Shown here in pieces: positions 57,202-64,000 of a DNA stretch of 64,000 nucleotides. The stretch is from assembly GCA_009859145.1 (NCBI GenBank), contig VRVR01000032.1, forward strand, positions 90,854 through 154,853, given 5' to 3'. The translations under genes were made by a program, and so were the position numbers. This DNA is from Andalucia godoyi. Lineage: Eukaryota > Discoba > Jakobea > Jakobida > Andaluciidae. Within the stretch, counting starts at the first letter, position 1; each line of letters starts with the position of its first letter. Under the pieces are notes generated by a model, which was not told the origin of the DNA, did no database searches, and saw only the letters and a program-made list of their open reading frames with translations.

Positions 57202-57241
57202 ACTGAATATGCATATCTACGAATAGGCATGCATATTCAGT
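57202..57241. repeat. 40-nt terminal palindrome of repeat copy B
   Basis: Perfect 13-bp arms (actgaatatgcat and its complement atgcatattcagt) flank a 14-nt centre. Copy A has the same structure with a few changes, so the hairpin is an ancestral end feature of the element. Confidence 0.75.
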
Positions 57242-57332
57242 CTTGCATCCCGTTGCCGGGAAGGGGATCGGCCCCCAACACGCCTCACGGCGTTCTTCAG
57301 ATAGATGTTCCGCGCTCTGCTCCCAAACTCGA

Positions 57333-57561
57333 TCAATCGGTGAGCCACTTTCCCAGCGTGACACGTTGCTCCTGAGAAGGGTACATTTTGATTCTGACGG
57401 CCCTAGCAGCAGGCGCTTTCGTGTCCTCAGTTGCAGCGATTGATGCAACTGGAGACACGAGAGGAAGAGGCGGTAGGTGTAGTGACACGTGGTCTCTTAG
57501 TAGGTCTGCGGGACCTAGGAGGCCCTGCATCGGGCGGCGTAGGCGTAGGCGAATGCGTCAT
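57333..57561 (-). pseudogene. N-terminal remnant of a TnpB/Fanzor-like nuclease (copy B, frameshifted)
   Basis: From the ATG at 57561 the frame codes the same Pro-rich start and nuclear-localisation-like RRPTKRPRV as copy A. It then leaves the frame that codes APAARAVRIKMYPSQEQRVT followed by LGKWLTD and a stop at 57333. The Y-P-S-x-E-Q and K-W positions agree with copy A, whose MHP differs by one residue. A shift near 57465 breaks the frame. The stop after WLT[YD] is shared by both copies, so the truncation predates their spread. Confidence 0.5.
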
Positions 57562-57623
57562 CCCAGCGCACTCACGCCCACATTTGAATTAAAAAACGAA
57601 ACCAACGAATGATAGAATGATAG

Positions 57624-57722
57624 ATGGCTACGGATGCTGCGTTAAAGAATGTCGAAAATGCGGGGCGTGTGTCACCGGCGGCTGAATTCTGGCCGAGCGT
57701 GGGTAAGCACGAATTCCTGTGA
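57624..57722 (+). pseudogene. Divergent short frame in repeat copy B (MATDAALK frame)
   Basis: Starting at 57624 this frame codes MATDAALKNVENAGRVSP and ends after 32 codons, where copy A has one more C and stays open. The shared ATG and reading frame in two diverged copies suggest a former coding start of the parent element, divergent from the TnpB-like frame. Not identifiable. Confidence 0.3.
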
Positions 57723-57812
57723 AACAAACGTGCTAGTGTCGGAAAGCATTGACCGTGTCTGTTTATGTTTACTTCCGTATATGCATGACAATGACGTGTC
57801 ATTATTCAACGG

Positions 57813-60398
57813 CTACTTGTTGGATTCTGAAGATCCATTCGGATGCGAGAACTGAGAAATTGTTGCATACTTGGCAAGAAGATCCCCGAGAGGGCGATTC
57901 ATCGCCTTCCTCTTCGGAGCCTGAAGAGCAAAGACTTGCATGCACCGAGATGGCACACTCAACGTGGCATGTGGTACAATTTGCTCGCCAATCTCACTTT
58001 CATTCGAAGTGTCCAGCAGACGTACCCAAAACACGGAAGGAGAGATGCTCCTAATGTTAGGCAGCGACTTGCGAGATCGCGATACACCATGGAGAGCAGT
58101 GGGAACGGACAATGAAGAGGAGATCTGCAAGGAGCTACCCGACGTGGGCGGTGCATGTTCGCCGAAAGAAATGACCGGGCTGCGGCCCTCGATAGCTTTC
58201 GCTTGGCGATTCGAAGGAGATGCTTTCGGGATGTTGCTCGCACCCGTTTCAAAGACCCTTGAGGAACGGAACCCAGAATTGGGACCATCTTCAGCTGGAG
58301 CCAGAGTCATCGCGTTGACGACAGCTCCGGCAGACGGGATCACAAACGACACCGCTTCCCAATAAGCGTTGATCAGGATCAGCAACGTGTCTCCATTTTC
58401 GTCTTCGGGGTTCTTGGGAACTAAAATGCCGATGGAGCGCGCGTGAAACTCGTTCCATTCCTCCGTTTTCATCTCATGTCCTGCAGGATTGAACCAACGG
58501 TGCGGGAGGTCGTAGGAAACACACTGGAGAGACAAGTTTCTTTGACGAATTCTCATGCACTGCTCACAAAATTCAAGAAATTCCGTGGCTTGCTGCGACG
58601 ACTCGAGATTCAGTGGTTCAATGCCCACTGACGAGGCAACGTCCGCATGGGAGTGATTCAAATCATCAGACCCGACGTCGTCGTCGTTGAAATACGCATC
58701 CCAGTGGACCCAAGTTAACGGGGAATCATGGCAGTACACGTTGTTGTTTCCTTTGTGAGTTTGGGACAGCTCATCGCCGCCGCGGATCATGGGAGTCCCC
58801 ACCGAAAACGCCAACGTTGCAAACAGATTCCGCTTCTGGCGAGCACGGAGCTCCAAGATGTCGGCGTCAAACGTAGGTCCTTCAATACCGCAGTTCCACG
58901 AGAGGTTGTGTGACTCGCCATCTCTGTTCCCCTCTCCATTCGCATCGTTATGTTTGTCATTGTACGTGACGAGATCATGCAACGTAAAGCCATCATGTGC
59001 ACACAGGAAATTCACTGAAGACGAGGGATGTCTTCCTGCCTCTCCGCGGTACAAGTCCGAGGAACCGGCCATTCGGCACGCAAGTTCGGACAACGGGCAG
59101 TGAGCGTTCCAGAAAGCACGCACAGAATCCCGGAATTTTCCGTTCCATTCTGCCCAGTGAGTGGAAAACTGCCCAACCAGGTATCCATTTGGACCGCAAT
59201 CCCACGGCTCTGCAATCAACTTCACTCCTTGGATGAGAACTGGGTCCTGATTGACAACATCCACCCAAAAGCTGTCGATCTGGCCCTCTGAACCTCTTGT
59301 CAGGGCCGAAGCAAGATCGAAGCGGAAACCATCCACATGGCAGTGCTGGACCCAGTATCGAAGCGAATCCAGCACCAACTGCAGTGTCGCGGGGTTTCGA
59401 GTATTCAGAGAGTTGCCGCAGCCCGTAAAATCGGTGAAGTACCGCTTTCCACCAGGGTTTAGCGGACCCCCTTCCAGGCGGTAGTAAGACGAACAGTCAG
59501 CGAGTTTCAAGTGGAAGCTGGGACCTTCTTGATTCCCTTCACATGTGTGATTGTACACGACATCGAGGATGACTTCAATTCCCGCGTCATGAAGTGCACG
59601 CACCATGCATTTGAATTCAAAAATTGCAGTCTGTGGATCAGGAGAGGTTGCGAACCGAACGTCCGGAGCAAAGAACCCTAGTGTATTGTAGCCCCAGTAG
59701 TTCGTCATGCCGCGTCCAGCGATCATGCCTTCGTCGACATGATAGTGAATCGGCAAGAGTTCGATGGCCGTCACACCCATGGCTTTCAAGTGACTGATAA
59801 CACATTCACAGGATATCCCCAAGAACTTCCCTCTCAAGTGTTCCGGAACGCCGGGATGCAGCATCGTGAGCCCCTTGACGTGCGCCTCGTAAATCACAGT
59901 CTTGTGAAAAGGAATGCGCGGTGGTCGATCTACGCCCCATGAAAACGCATCGTCAATCACCATGGACAGCGGCGCAAAGGCAGCATTATCAGACTCGTCC
60001 TTGACCATATCGTCACGACGCTCGGCAGGCTGAGCGACATGCGAAAACATCGATGCATCGTAGTTGATCGAGCGAGCTATGCCTTTGGCGTATGGGTCCA
60101 AACACAGCTTGCTAGCATTGCAACGCAAGCCGTTCTCGGGATCCCAGACTCCGTCCACTCGGAAAGAATACAGCTGACCCGGTCGGACGTTGCGAAGATG
60201 GCCGTGAAAAACATGGTTGGTCTTTCTAGGTAGAGGAATCCGCATGGACTCCTGCTTGTCAGTAACATTGTCAAACAAGCACAGATACACTGCGCGTGCA
60301 ACGGAGGAATAAATTGCAAAGTTGCATCCAAGTCCATCAAACGTCGCACCAAGCGGGTACGGCGCACCGTCTGTGAGAATATCGTCGTACGGAAGCAT
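57813..60398 (-). CDS. Isoamylase/GlgX-type glycogen or starch debranching enzyme
   Basis: The 861-residue enzyme is a GH13 (subfamily 11) alpha-1,6-glucosidase. It starts with the N-terminal carbohydrate-binding-like domain (GAPYPLGATFDGLGCNFAIY), then the TIM barrel with VILDVVYNHT (N283, H284), the nucleophile D361 in DGFRFDLASAL, acid/base E397 in KLIAEPWDCG and D469 in CAHDGFTLHDLVTYNDKHN. GlgX proteins have ~660-750 residues; here ~100 extra Ser-rich residues (about 700-795) interrupt the C-terminal beta domain. It removes alpha-1,6 branches in storage glucan. No transit peptide is evident, so cytosolic storage is suggested. Such genes came to eukaryotes from bacteria. The start is the first ATG; repeat copy B follows its stop by six bases. 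Confidence 0.93.
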   Translation of the reverse strand: MLPYDDILTDGAPYPLGATFDGLGCNFAIYSSVARAVYLCLFDNVTDKQESMRIPLPRKTNHVFHGHLRNVRPGQLYSFRVDGVWDPENGLRCNASKLCLDPYAKGIARSINYDASMFSHVAQPAERRDDMVKDESDNAAFAPLSMVIDDAFSWGVDRPPRIPFHKTVIYEAHVKGLTMLHPGVPEHLRGKFLGISCECVISHLKAMGVTAIELLPIHYHVDEGMIAGRGMTNYWGYNTLGFFAPDVRFATSPDPQTAIFEFKCMVRALHDAGIEVILDVVYNHTCEGNQEGPSFHLKLADCSSYYRLEGGPLNPGGKRYFTDFTGCGNSLNTRNPATLQLVLDSLRYWVQHCHVDGFRFDLASALTRGSEGQIDSFWVDVVNQDPVLIQGVKLIAEPWDCGPNGYLVGQFSTHWAEWNGKFRDSVRAFWNAHCPLSELACRMAGSSDLYRGEAGRHPSSSVNFLCAHDGFTLHDLVTYNDKHNDANGEGNRDGESHNLSWNCGIEGPTFDADILELRARQKRNLFATLAFSVGTPMIRGGDELSQTHKGNNNVYCHDSPLTWVHWDAYFNDDDVGSDDLNHSHADVASSVGIEPLNLESSQQATEFLEFCEQCMRIRQRNLSLQCVSYDLPHRWFNPAGHEMKTEEWNEFHARSIGILVPKNPEDENGDTLLILINAYWEAVSFVIPSAGAVVNAMTLAPAEDGPNSGFRSSRVFETGASNIPKASPSNRQAKAIEGRSPVISFGEHAPPTSGSSLQISSSLSVPTALHGVSRSRKSLPNIRSISPSVFWVRLLDTSNESEIGEQIVPHATLSVPSRCMQVFALQAPKRKAMNRPLGDLLAKYATISQFSHPNGSSESNK

Positions 60399-61801
60399 TC
60401 TCGATCGAATCTAGTTTAGTTTTTTTTTGTAAGAAAACGCGGGAAAGGATAGACAGAAACTTTTTTTGATCACACAATTAATAATGAGCCAAACAAAGGA
60501 CAAACAGAGGATTCAAAAAAGTGAGAACAACAATTTAAGAAAACCTGTCTGTTCAAATACGTGGTGCCGAAAATACTCTTGTGGAGAAGAAGGGGGGAAA
60601 GGATGACGATGCTAAACTGACGTCAAGTGTTCCTTTTTATGTTTAAATAGTCTCGCACAACAAACGTTTTTCCTACAATATTTTGCATCGATTGTCGCGG
60701 AAGTGACGTGTTCGAGTGCTTGGCACTTGACTTGCTCCTTTGTCGAAGGTGTCTGTTTTTTTTGATTTATTTTATTAATTGAGCGGGAATCTTGCGCGAG
60801 CAATGTGCATGATTACATCTCCTTGATAAGCGAGGCGGCAAGCGGACAAGAAGGTGCGCAAAATTCGGATCCAACCGGATCACCCGATTGCAGTGCGTCC
60901 AGCATTTTGGTCCAGAGCACGGTCCAGAGTGCTTCCCACTTTACGCGACCTGCTGTATCGCAGCACCCTTTGCCGTAAACTCCGGCCAGTAAAACACACA
61001 GTATCTCCTCTCCATCCGAACCACCTTCTCATTACGTAGTTGAATACCTCAAGTGTAGCAATAATCGCTCCAGAGTCCTCGAGACGAGCCCTGTGAGCCT
61101 CGTCAACATACTGGTGAGATTCGACTGCACTCTCGTTTTTTGCTGCAGAGATACTTGACCGCGTCCAGAATTTGGAATCTTGACGACGACAACACCTTTT
61201 AGAGGTCACGTCTTCATGATCGCGGAAGCTGAGGTTTCGTCATTCGTCAATCCACATTCGTCGCAGGCCAAACGTACATTGCAGTCGCAAAAAGCACGCT
61301 GCGAGAACGTCGTCTACAAACACACACGCACGCACACGCACTTCCGTCGTTTTTTTCCTCATCTGAATTGTTTGCCCACAAGAGATGAAATGCAGAAGAA
61401 CAACATGAAGGCACAAACAGCTGTTCGGGTATGATGAACCGCAAATTCAGCAGCGCACTGAAAAAACGCAAGAAAAGTGAATGACAGCTTGCAAATTTTT
61501 CGAGGGCGGAAACCAGCGGAAGCACGGTGAAATGGTGCTAGCCTCCCGTTCTTGCATCAATTCTTCTGTCTGGGGAGTTTTTTTTATAAAAAAAGTGGGA
61601 AAAGATTCAGGAAAAGATTCAAAAGACCAGATCCTTCATTTTGCAGCGCTGCTTTGTCTATTCCCGACAAAACCCCCCTATTCTCACTCTCTCTCTGTCG
61701 TTGCTTTACATTCCGCGTTGATATGCCCCCATACTCCGTCGAACACTGCCATCATTACTCACTCCCTTTTTGTTTGTTGTTCTGTTCCCCCTTCCATCTC
61801 A
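60399..61801. other. 1.4-kb spacer between debranching-enzyme and MYB genes
   Basis: Contains the two divergent promoters. Apart from the doubtful frame at 60880-61209, there are T and A runs (60419-60470), an AC-rich stretch (61318-61340) and a pyrimidine-rich MYB leader (61680-61800). No clear gene. Confidence 0.4.
60880..61209 (-). CDS. Doubtful open frame, possible exon
   Basis: An open stretch of about 110 codons without an early ATG codes a helical segment (AAKNESAVESHQYVDEAHRA, LEDSGAIIATLEVFNYVMRR) and an Arg-rich end. It could be an exon of a spliced small gene, since at least one intron exists nearby. I recognise no family and found no clear splice sites. Confidence 0.2.
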   Translation of the reverse strand: MTSKRCCRRQDSKFWTRSSISAAKNESAVESHQYVDEAHRARLEDSGAIIATLEVFNYVMRRWFGWRGDTVCFTGRSLRQRVLRYSRSRKVGSTLDRALDQNAGRTAIG

Positions 61802-63214
61802 ATGTCAGATTCATCAGCAATGGTTGTAGAAGATTCCAACAGTTCGAAGCGCCGATATTTGCTCATGAATCCACGCGAACGATGGTCTGACGATGAGCAT
61901 AATCGCTTTTTGGAGGCTATTCGGTTGTTTTCTCGAGACTGGAAAAAGATAACAGAATACGTTGGAACAAAGAATATTTCGCAAGTGCGCTCCCATGCCC
62001 AAAAAGTGTTTGCAAAGATCCCCTCTTCCGAAGTGCCGCCTCCTCGAAAGAAGCCAAAGACGAGTCACGGCGACTTACCTTCCTTCTCCACGACTTCTGG
62101 AAGAAACTCCGGTCTAACGGCATCCGGTAACGGAATGGCAAGTCTGAACACCTCCAACAATATGATGTATGGGAACTTGAATCTCATGCCGTCCAGTGCG
62201 GCGAACTCCGGCCATTCACACATGACGCTTCTTCATTCCAATGGAGGTGGAGTGAATGGTACGCCAAGCAACAGTTATAGCACTTCGTCGACATCCATAT
62301 CGGATGCTCTTGTGATGAACATGGGCATGGGCATGAACATGAACATGAACATCGGCATGCCAGGTGATGTTCTAGGGCTTCAGTCGGTCATGTCGGACCC
62401 TTCCGGAGTCCTGATGCTCTCCACATCTGCTTCGGGAACGCACACTCATAATTCGACACCCACTTCCAGTAATATGCACGGATCCATGGAAACAAGCATC
62501 CCTATGAGCGGAGGAAGCTCTGCCGCGCCGAGCAGTAGCGCTGTATCAGGTGACTACGGATCTTCTGAAATGAGGCATCCGCAACAGCAACAGCATCCGC
62601 AACAGCACCAACAGCATCAGCATCAGCATCAGCAACAGCATCAGCAACAGCATCAGCAACAGCAACAGGTTCAACACGTTCAGCAACTGCATCAACAGTC
62701 TCCACGACAGCAACAGTTTCATCAACATCCACAATTGCAGCCACTGCATCCACCACAACCTGCGCAATCGCAAATTCTGCATTCTCCGCTGGATCCCTCT
62801 GGTGCTTCCGCTTCTTTACCACGCCATCTCCCCCAGCATGGGTTGATTGGTCCATACTCCTTGCATTCTGCCAATATCCGAGCGTCTACAGTCTCCAGCA
62901 TGAGTGATTGGAAGATGCAGATCGGACAACAATTGCGTCAGCAGTCGGAGGTTCCACTTTCTCTGCAGATGGAACATCACGGTAACCCCAATCTCCCTCG
63001 AGTACTGGGACTGCTTCTCGCTGCAGATAATCGAGATGAGTGGCATGCAAGGCTCCGGGAATGCTCGCCGACCGATATTCAGTTTGCGGATGTCCTTGTC
63101 CGCGCAGCCTATACTCGTCTGTCACTGTCCATGCCAGTCCCTTCGTCACACAGTTCTGGTGCAGATGGGCTGCCCGGTATCCTGAGGCCGCATCCTCTAC
63201 GACCCAGCTACTAG
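61802..63214 (+). CDS. MYB-like SHAQK-type transcription factor with His/Gln repeats
   Basis: The 470-residue protein has one MYB/SANT repeat near its N-terminus (RERWSDDEHNRFLEAIRLFS ... VGTKNISQVRSHAQKVF, residues 26-70). It ends in SHAQKVF instead of the usual SHAQKYF of the plant and protist R1-MYB class, which binds GATAA-like or evening-element DNA. A basic nuclear-import-like PPPRKKPK follows. The middle is Met/Asn/Ser-rich, with a long His/Gln run (62576-62760). A C-terminal helical region (about 385-455, RVLGLLLAADNRDEWHARLR) may be a conserved second module. The ATG at 61802 is preferred because the upstream in-frame region is low complexity. Confidence 0.85.
   Translation: MSDSSAMVVEDSNSSKRRYLLMNPRERWSDDEHNRFLEAIRLFSRDWKKITEYVGTKNISQVRSHAQKVFAKIPSSEVPPPRKKPKTSHGDLPSFSTTSGRNSGLTASGNGMASLNTSNNMMYGNLNLMPSSAANSGHSHMTLLHSNGGGVNGTPSNSYSTSSTSISDALVMNMGMGMNMNMNIGMPGDVLGLQSVMSDPSGVLMLSTSASGTHTHNSTPTSSNMHGSMETSIPMSGGSSAAPSSSAVSGDYGSSEMRHPQQQQHPQQHQQHQHQHQQQHQQQHQQQQQVQHVQQLHQQSPRQQQFHQHPQLQPLHPPQPAQSQILHSPLDPSGASASLPRHLPQHGLIGPYSLHSANIRASTVSSMSDWKMQIGQQLRQQSEVPLSLQMEHHGNPNLPRVLGLLLAADNRDEWHARLRECSPTDIQFADVLVRAAYTRLSLSMPVPSSHSSGADGLPGILRPHPLRPSY
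62576..62760. repeat. Coding CAG/CAT repeat (His/Gln tract) in the MYB gene
   Basis: Mixed CAACAG, CATCAG and CAGCAT units code alternating Gln and His residues. Length variation between strains is likely, and such tracts often act in activation or condensate formation. Confidence 0.9.
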
Positions 63215-63551
63215 CCAACACCACCAACACAAGCACAAACATACATTTTGTGCCGCATGTCCATAGTCCTCGTCGATATATTTTGCTACAACGGAATCAT
63301 CGATTTTTCGAATTGTCAGGGTTTCTCTCGTCCACTTTGCTTTTCCTCTCCTTTTCATTTACACACACACACAACCCCCTCCTCGCTCTCTCTCTCTCTC
63401 TCTCTGTCCCTTCTTTCACCCGTTTGCGATCGCGCTCTTTTTCATTCATGTAATTATTTGGTGTTTTATGTAGCAGTAAACAAAAAGCAGCATTCTCTCG
63501 AGAATAGGAAGGACGGGAAAGAGTTCGATAATTCGGTTTCAGCAACAGCAA
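63215..63551. other. Convergent 3' flank of MYB and PEX4-like genes
   Basis: About 340 bp with CA and CT runs (63361-63405) and no gene. Confidence 0.5.
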
Positions 63552-64000
63552 TCAAGTGCCATTTGGCGACGGCCGACTTCTGGTAGCATACATTTGTGAA
63601 AACATTCGACCCATGGATCGAAATCCTCGAAGGTCGTGATTTCGGATGAGATTTCCTGCATCGCAATTCAACGGCGAATCGGCTTCGGGAGATGTCATGA
63701 GAGCTAGTAATGCGCGGCAAACGGAGGATATCCCCCACGCCGGCGACCAGTGCGGAGACTTCAAAATGTCCAAGCAGATTTCGCCTGTTTTCCAGTGAAT
63801 GTTTGGGTGGAATATCCTTGTGCGAAATAATGCAACTGGAGGAACAAGAGGATACTCCGGGGGTATACTAAACTCCACTTCAAAGAAGTAACCATCATAT
63901 GGAGAGCCTTCCGGTCCTTTGAGCCACGCACGCCACGACCGCAGTCCAGAATCATCAGACGGTGCACAATATACATCTGGATCTTTGGCGTTCGACCGCA
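63552..64000 (-). CDS. PEX4: PEX4-like ubiquitin-conjugating enzyme (E2), 5' end outside the window
   Basis: The frame is open to the right edge, so the N-terminus is missing; about 148 codons are visible. The E2 fold shows WLKGPEGSPYDGYFFEVEF, PPEYPLVPPV, the HPN motif (HPNIHWKTGEICLDIL, whose Cys is the active site, codon at 63774-63776) and SPAWGISSVCRALLALM. The block PEADSPLNCDAGNLIR and RGFRSMGRMF is typical of PEX4 (yeast Ubc10), which mono-ubiquitinates PEX5 for its recycling at the peroxisome membrane. The gene complements the PTS2 acyl-CoA oxidase in this window. The closest alternative would be another short class I E2. Confidence 0.85.
   Translation of the reverse strand, partial: RSNAKDPDVYCAPSDDSGLRSWRAWLKGPEGSPYDGYFFEVEFSIPPEYPLVPPVALFRTRIFHPNIHWKTGEICLDILKSPHWSPAWGISSVCRALLALMTSPEADSPLNCDAGNLIRNHDLRGFRSMGRMFSQMYATRSRPSPNGT

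Larger units (their letters stand above)
57193..57807 (-). mobile_element. Repeat copy B: deletion derivative of a TnpB/Fanzor-like transposon
   Basis: This 615-bp copy is the inverted counterpart of 8957-9496. Relative to copy A it keeps an extra ~50 bp inside the TnpB-like frame, so it may be closer to the parent, but that frame is shifted. Its palindromic end (57202-57241) is at the left and its other end stops six bases before the stop codon of the debranching-enzyme gene (57813-57815). Differences from copy A are scattered substitutions and 1-2-base indels, pointing to old insertions. No direct target duplication is evident. Confidence 0.75.

Noticed and set aside
62576-62760. Regular short repeats that might suggest a CRISPR-like array
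   Set aside because: They are imperfect CAG/CAT codon repeats without spacers, inside the MYB coding region of a eukaryotic genome.

Overview
The window is nuclear DNA from a microbial eukaryote. It carries about 24 recognisable or well-supported protein genes on both strands, nearly all as single uninterrupted reading frames. They are separated by short to medium spacers rich in pyrimidine tracts and microsatellites ((GT)44, (TTA)n, (ATCTATTT)n, (TTTCTG)n). Only one gene, the mS38-like mitoribosomal protein, needs an intron. There are no operons, rRNA genes or CRISPR arrays, and I found no convincing tRNA. The lineage is not settled. A GlgX/isoamylase-type debranching enzyme, a SHAQK-type MYB protein and a DEK1-like transmembrane calpain would fit an alga or a protist with algal ancestry. 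PIG-C (GPI-anchor synthesis) and BLOC-2/HPS3-like, SKA1-like and HRI-like proteins point to a broad ancestral eukaryotic gene set and argue against a typical red alga.

Layout. 1-9 kb: 5' part of a DDX60-like helicase, then three mitochondrial genes (MRS2 Mg2+ channel, COQ8 kinase, OMA1 protease). 9-9.5 kb: repeat copy A. 9.7-22 kb: BEACH protein, sterol C-14 reductase, a spacer with a possible decayed transposase, eIF2B-beta, a PRELI lipid-transfer protein and a peroxisomal acyl-CoA oxidase with an N-terminal PTS2. 22-34 kb: HRI-like eIF2-alpha kinase, a large uncharacterised PH-domain protein, SKA1-like kinetochore protein, a ubiquitin-like/UBA protein and PIG-C. 34.7-41.4 kb: a 2210-residue transmembrane calpain. 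41-55 kb: Alba protein, NAC-alpha, HPS3-like BLOC-2 subunit, WDR48/UAF1, eIF3c and a MORN protein. 55-64 kb: spacer, intron-containing mS38, repeat copy B, debranching enzyme, MYB factor and a PEX4-like E2 running off the right edge.

Themes. Translation and its control: eIF2B-beta, eIF2-alpha kinase, eIF3c, NAC-alpha, mS38. Mitochondrial maintenance: MRS2, COQ8, OMA1, PRELI, mS38. Peroxisomes: acyl-CoA oxidase and PEX4. These are shared cell functions, not evidence of co-regulation.

The most unusual feature is a pair of inverted 540-615 bp repeats (8957-9496 and 57193-57807). Each carries a basic, proline-rich N-terminus followed by what looks like the first helix-turn-helix of a TnpB/Fanzor RNA-guided nuclease. 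That fragment then stops, and an almost perfect 40-nt palindrome marks the end. A second short frame diverges from it inside the repeat. I read these as deletion derivatives of a eukaryotic IS605/IS607-like (Fanzor) transposon. This rests on motif resemblance and on comparing the two copies, not on a database search.
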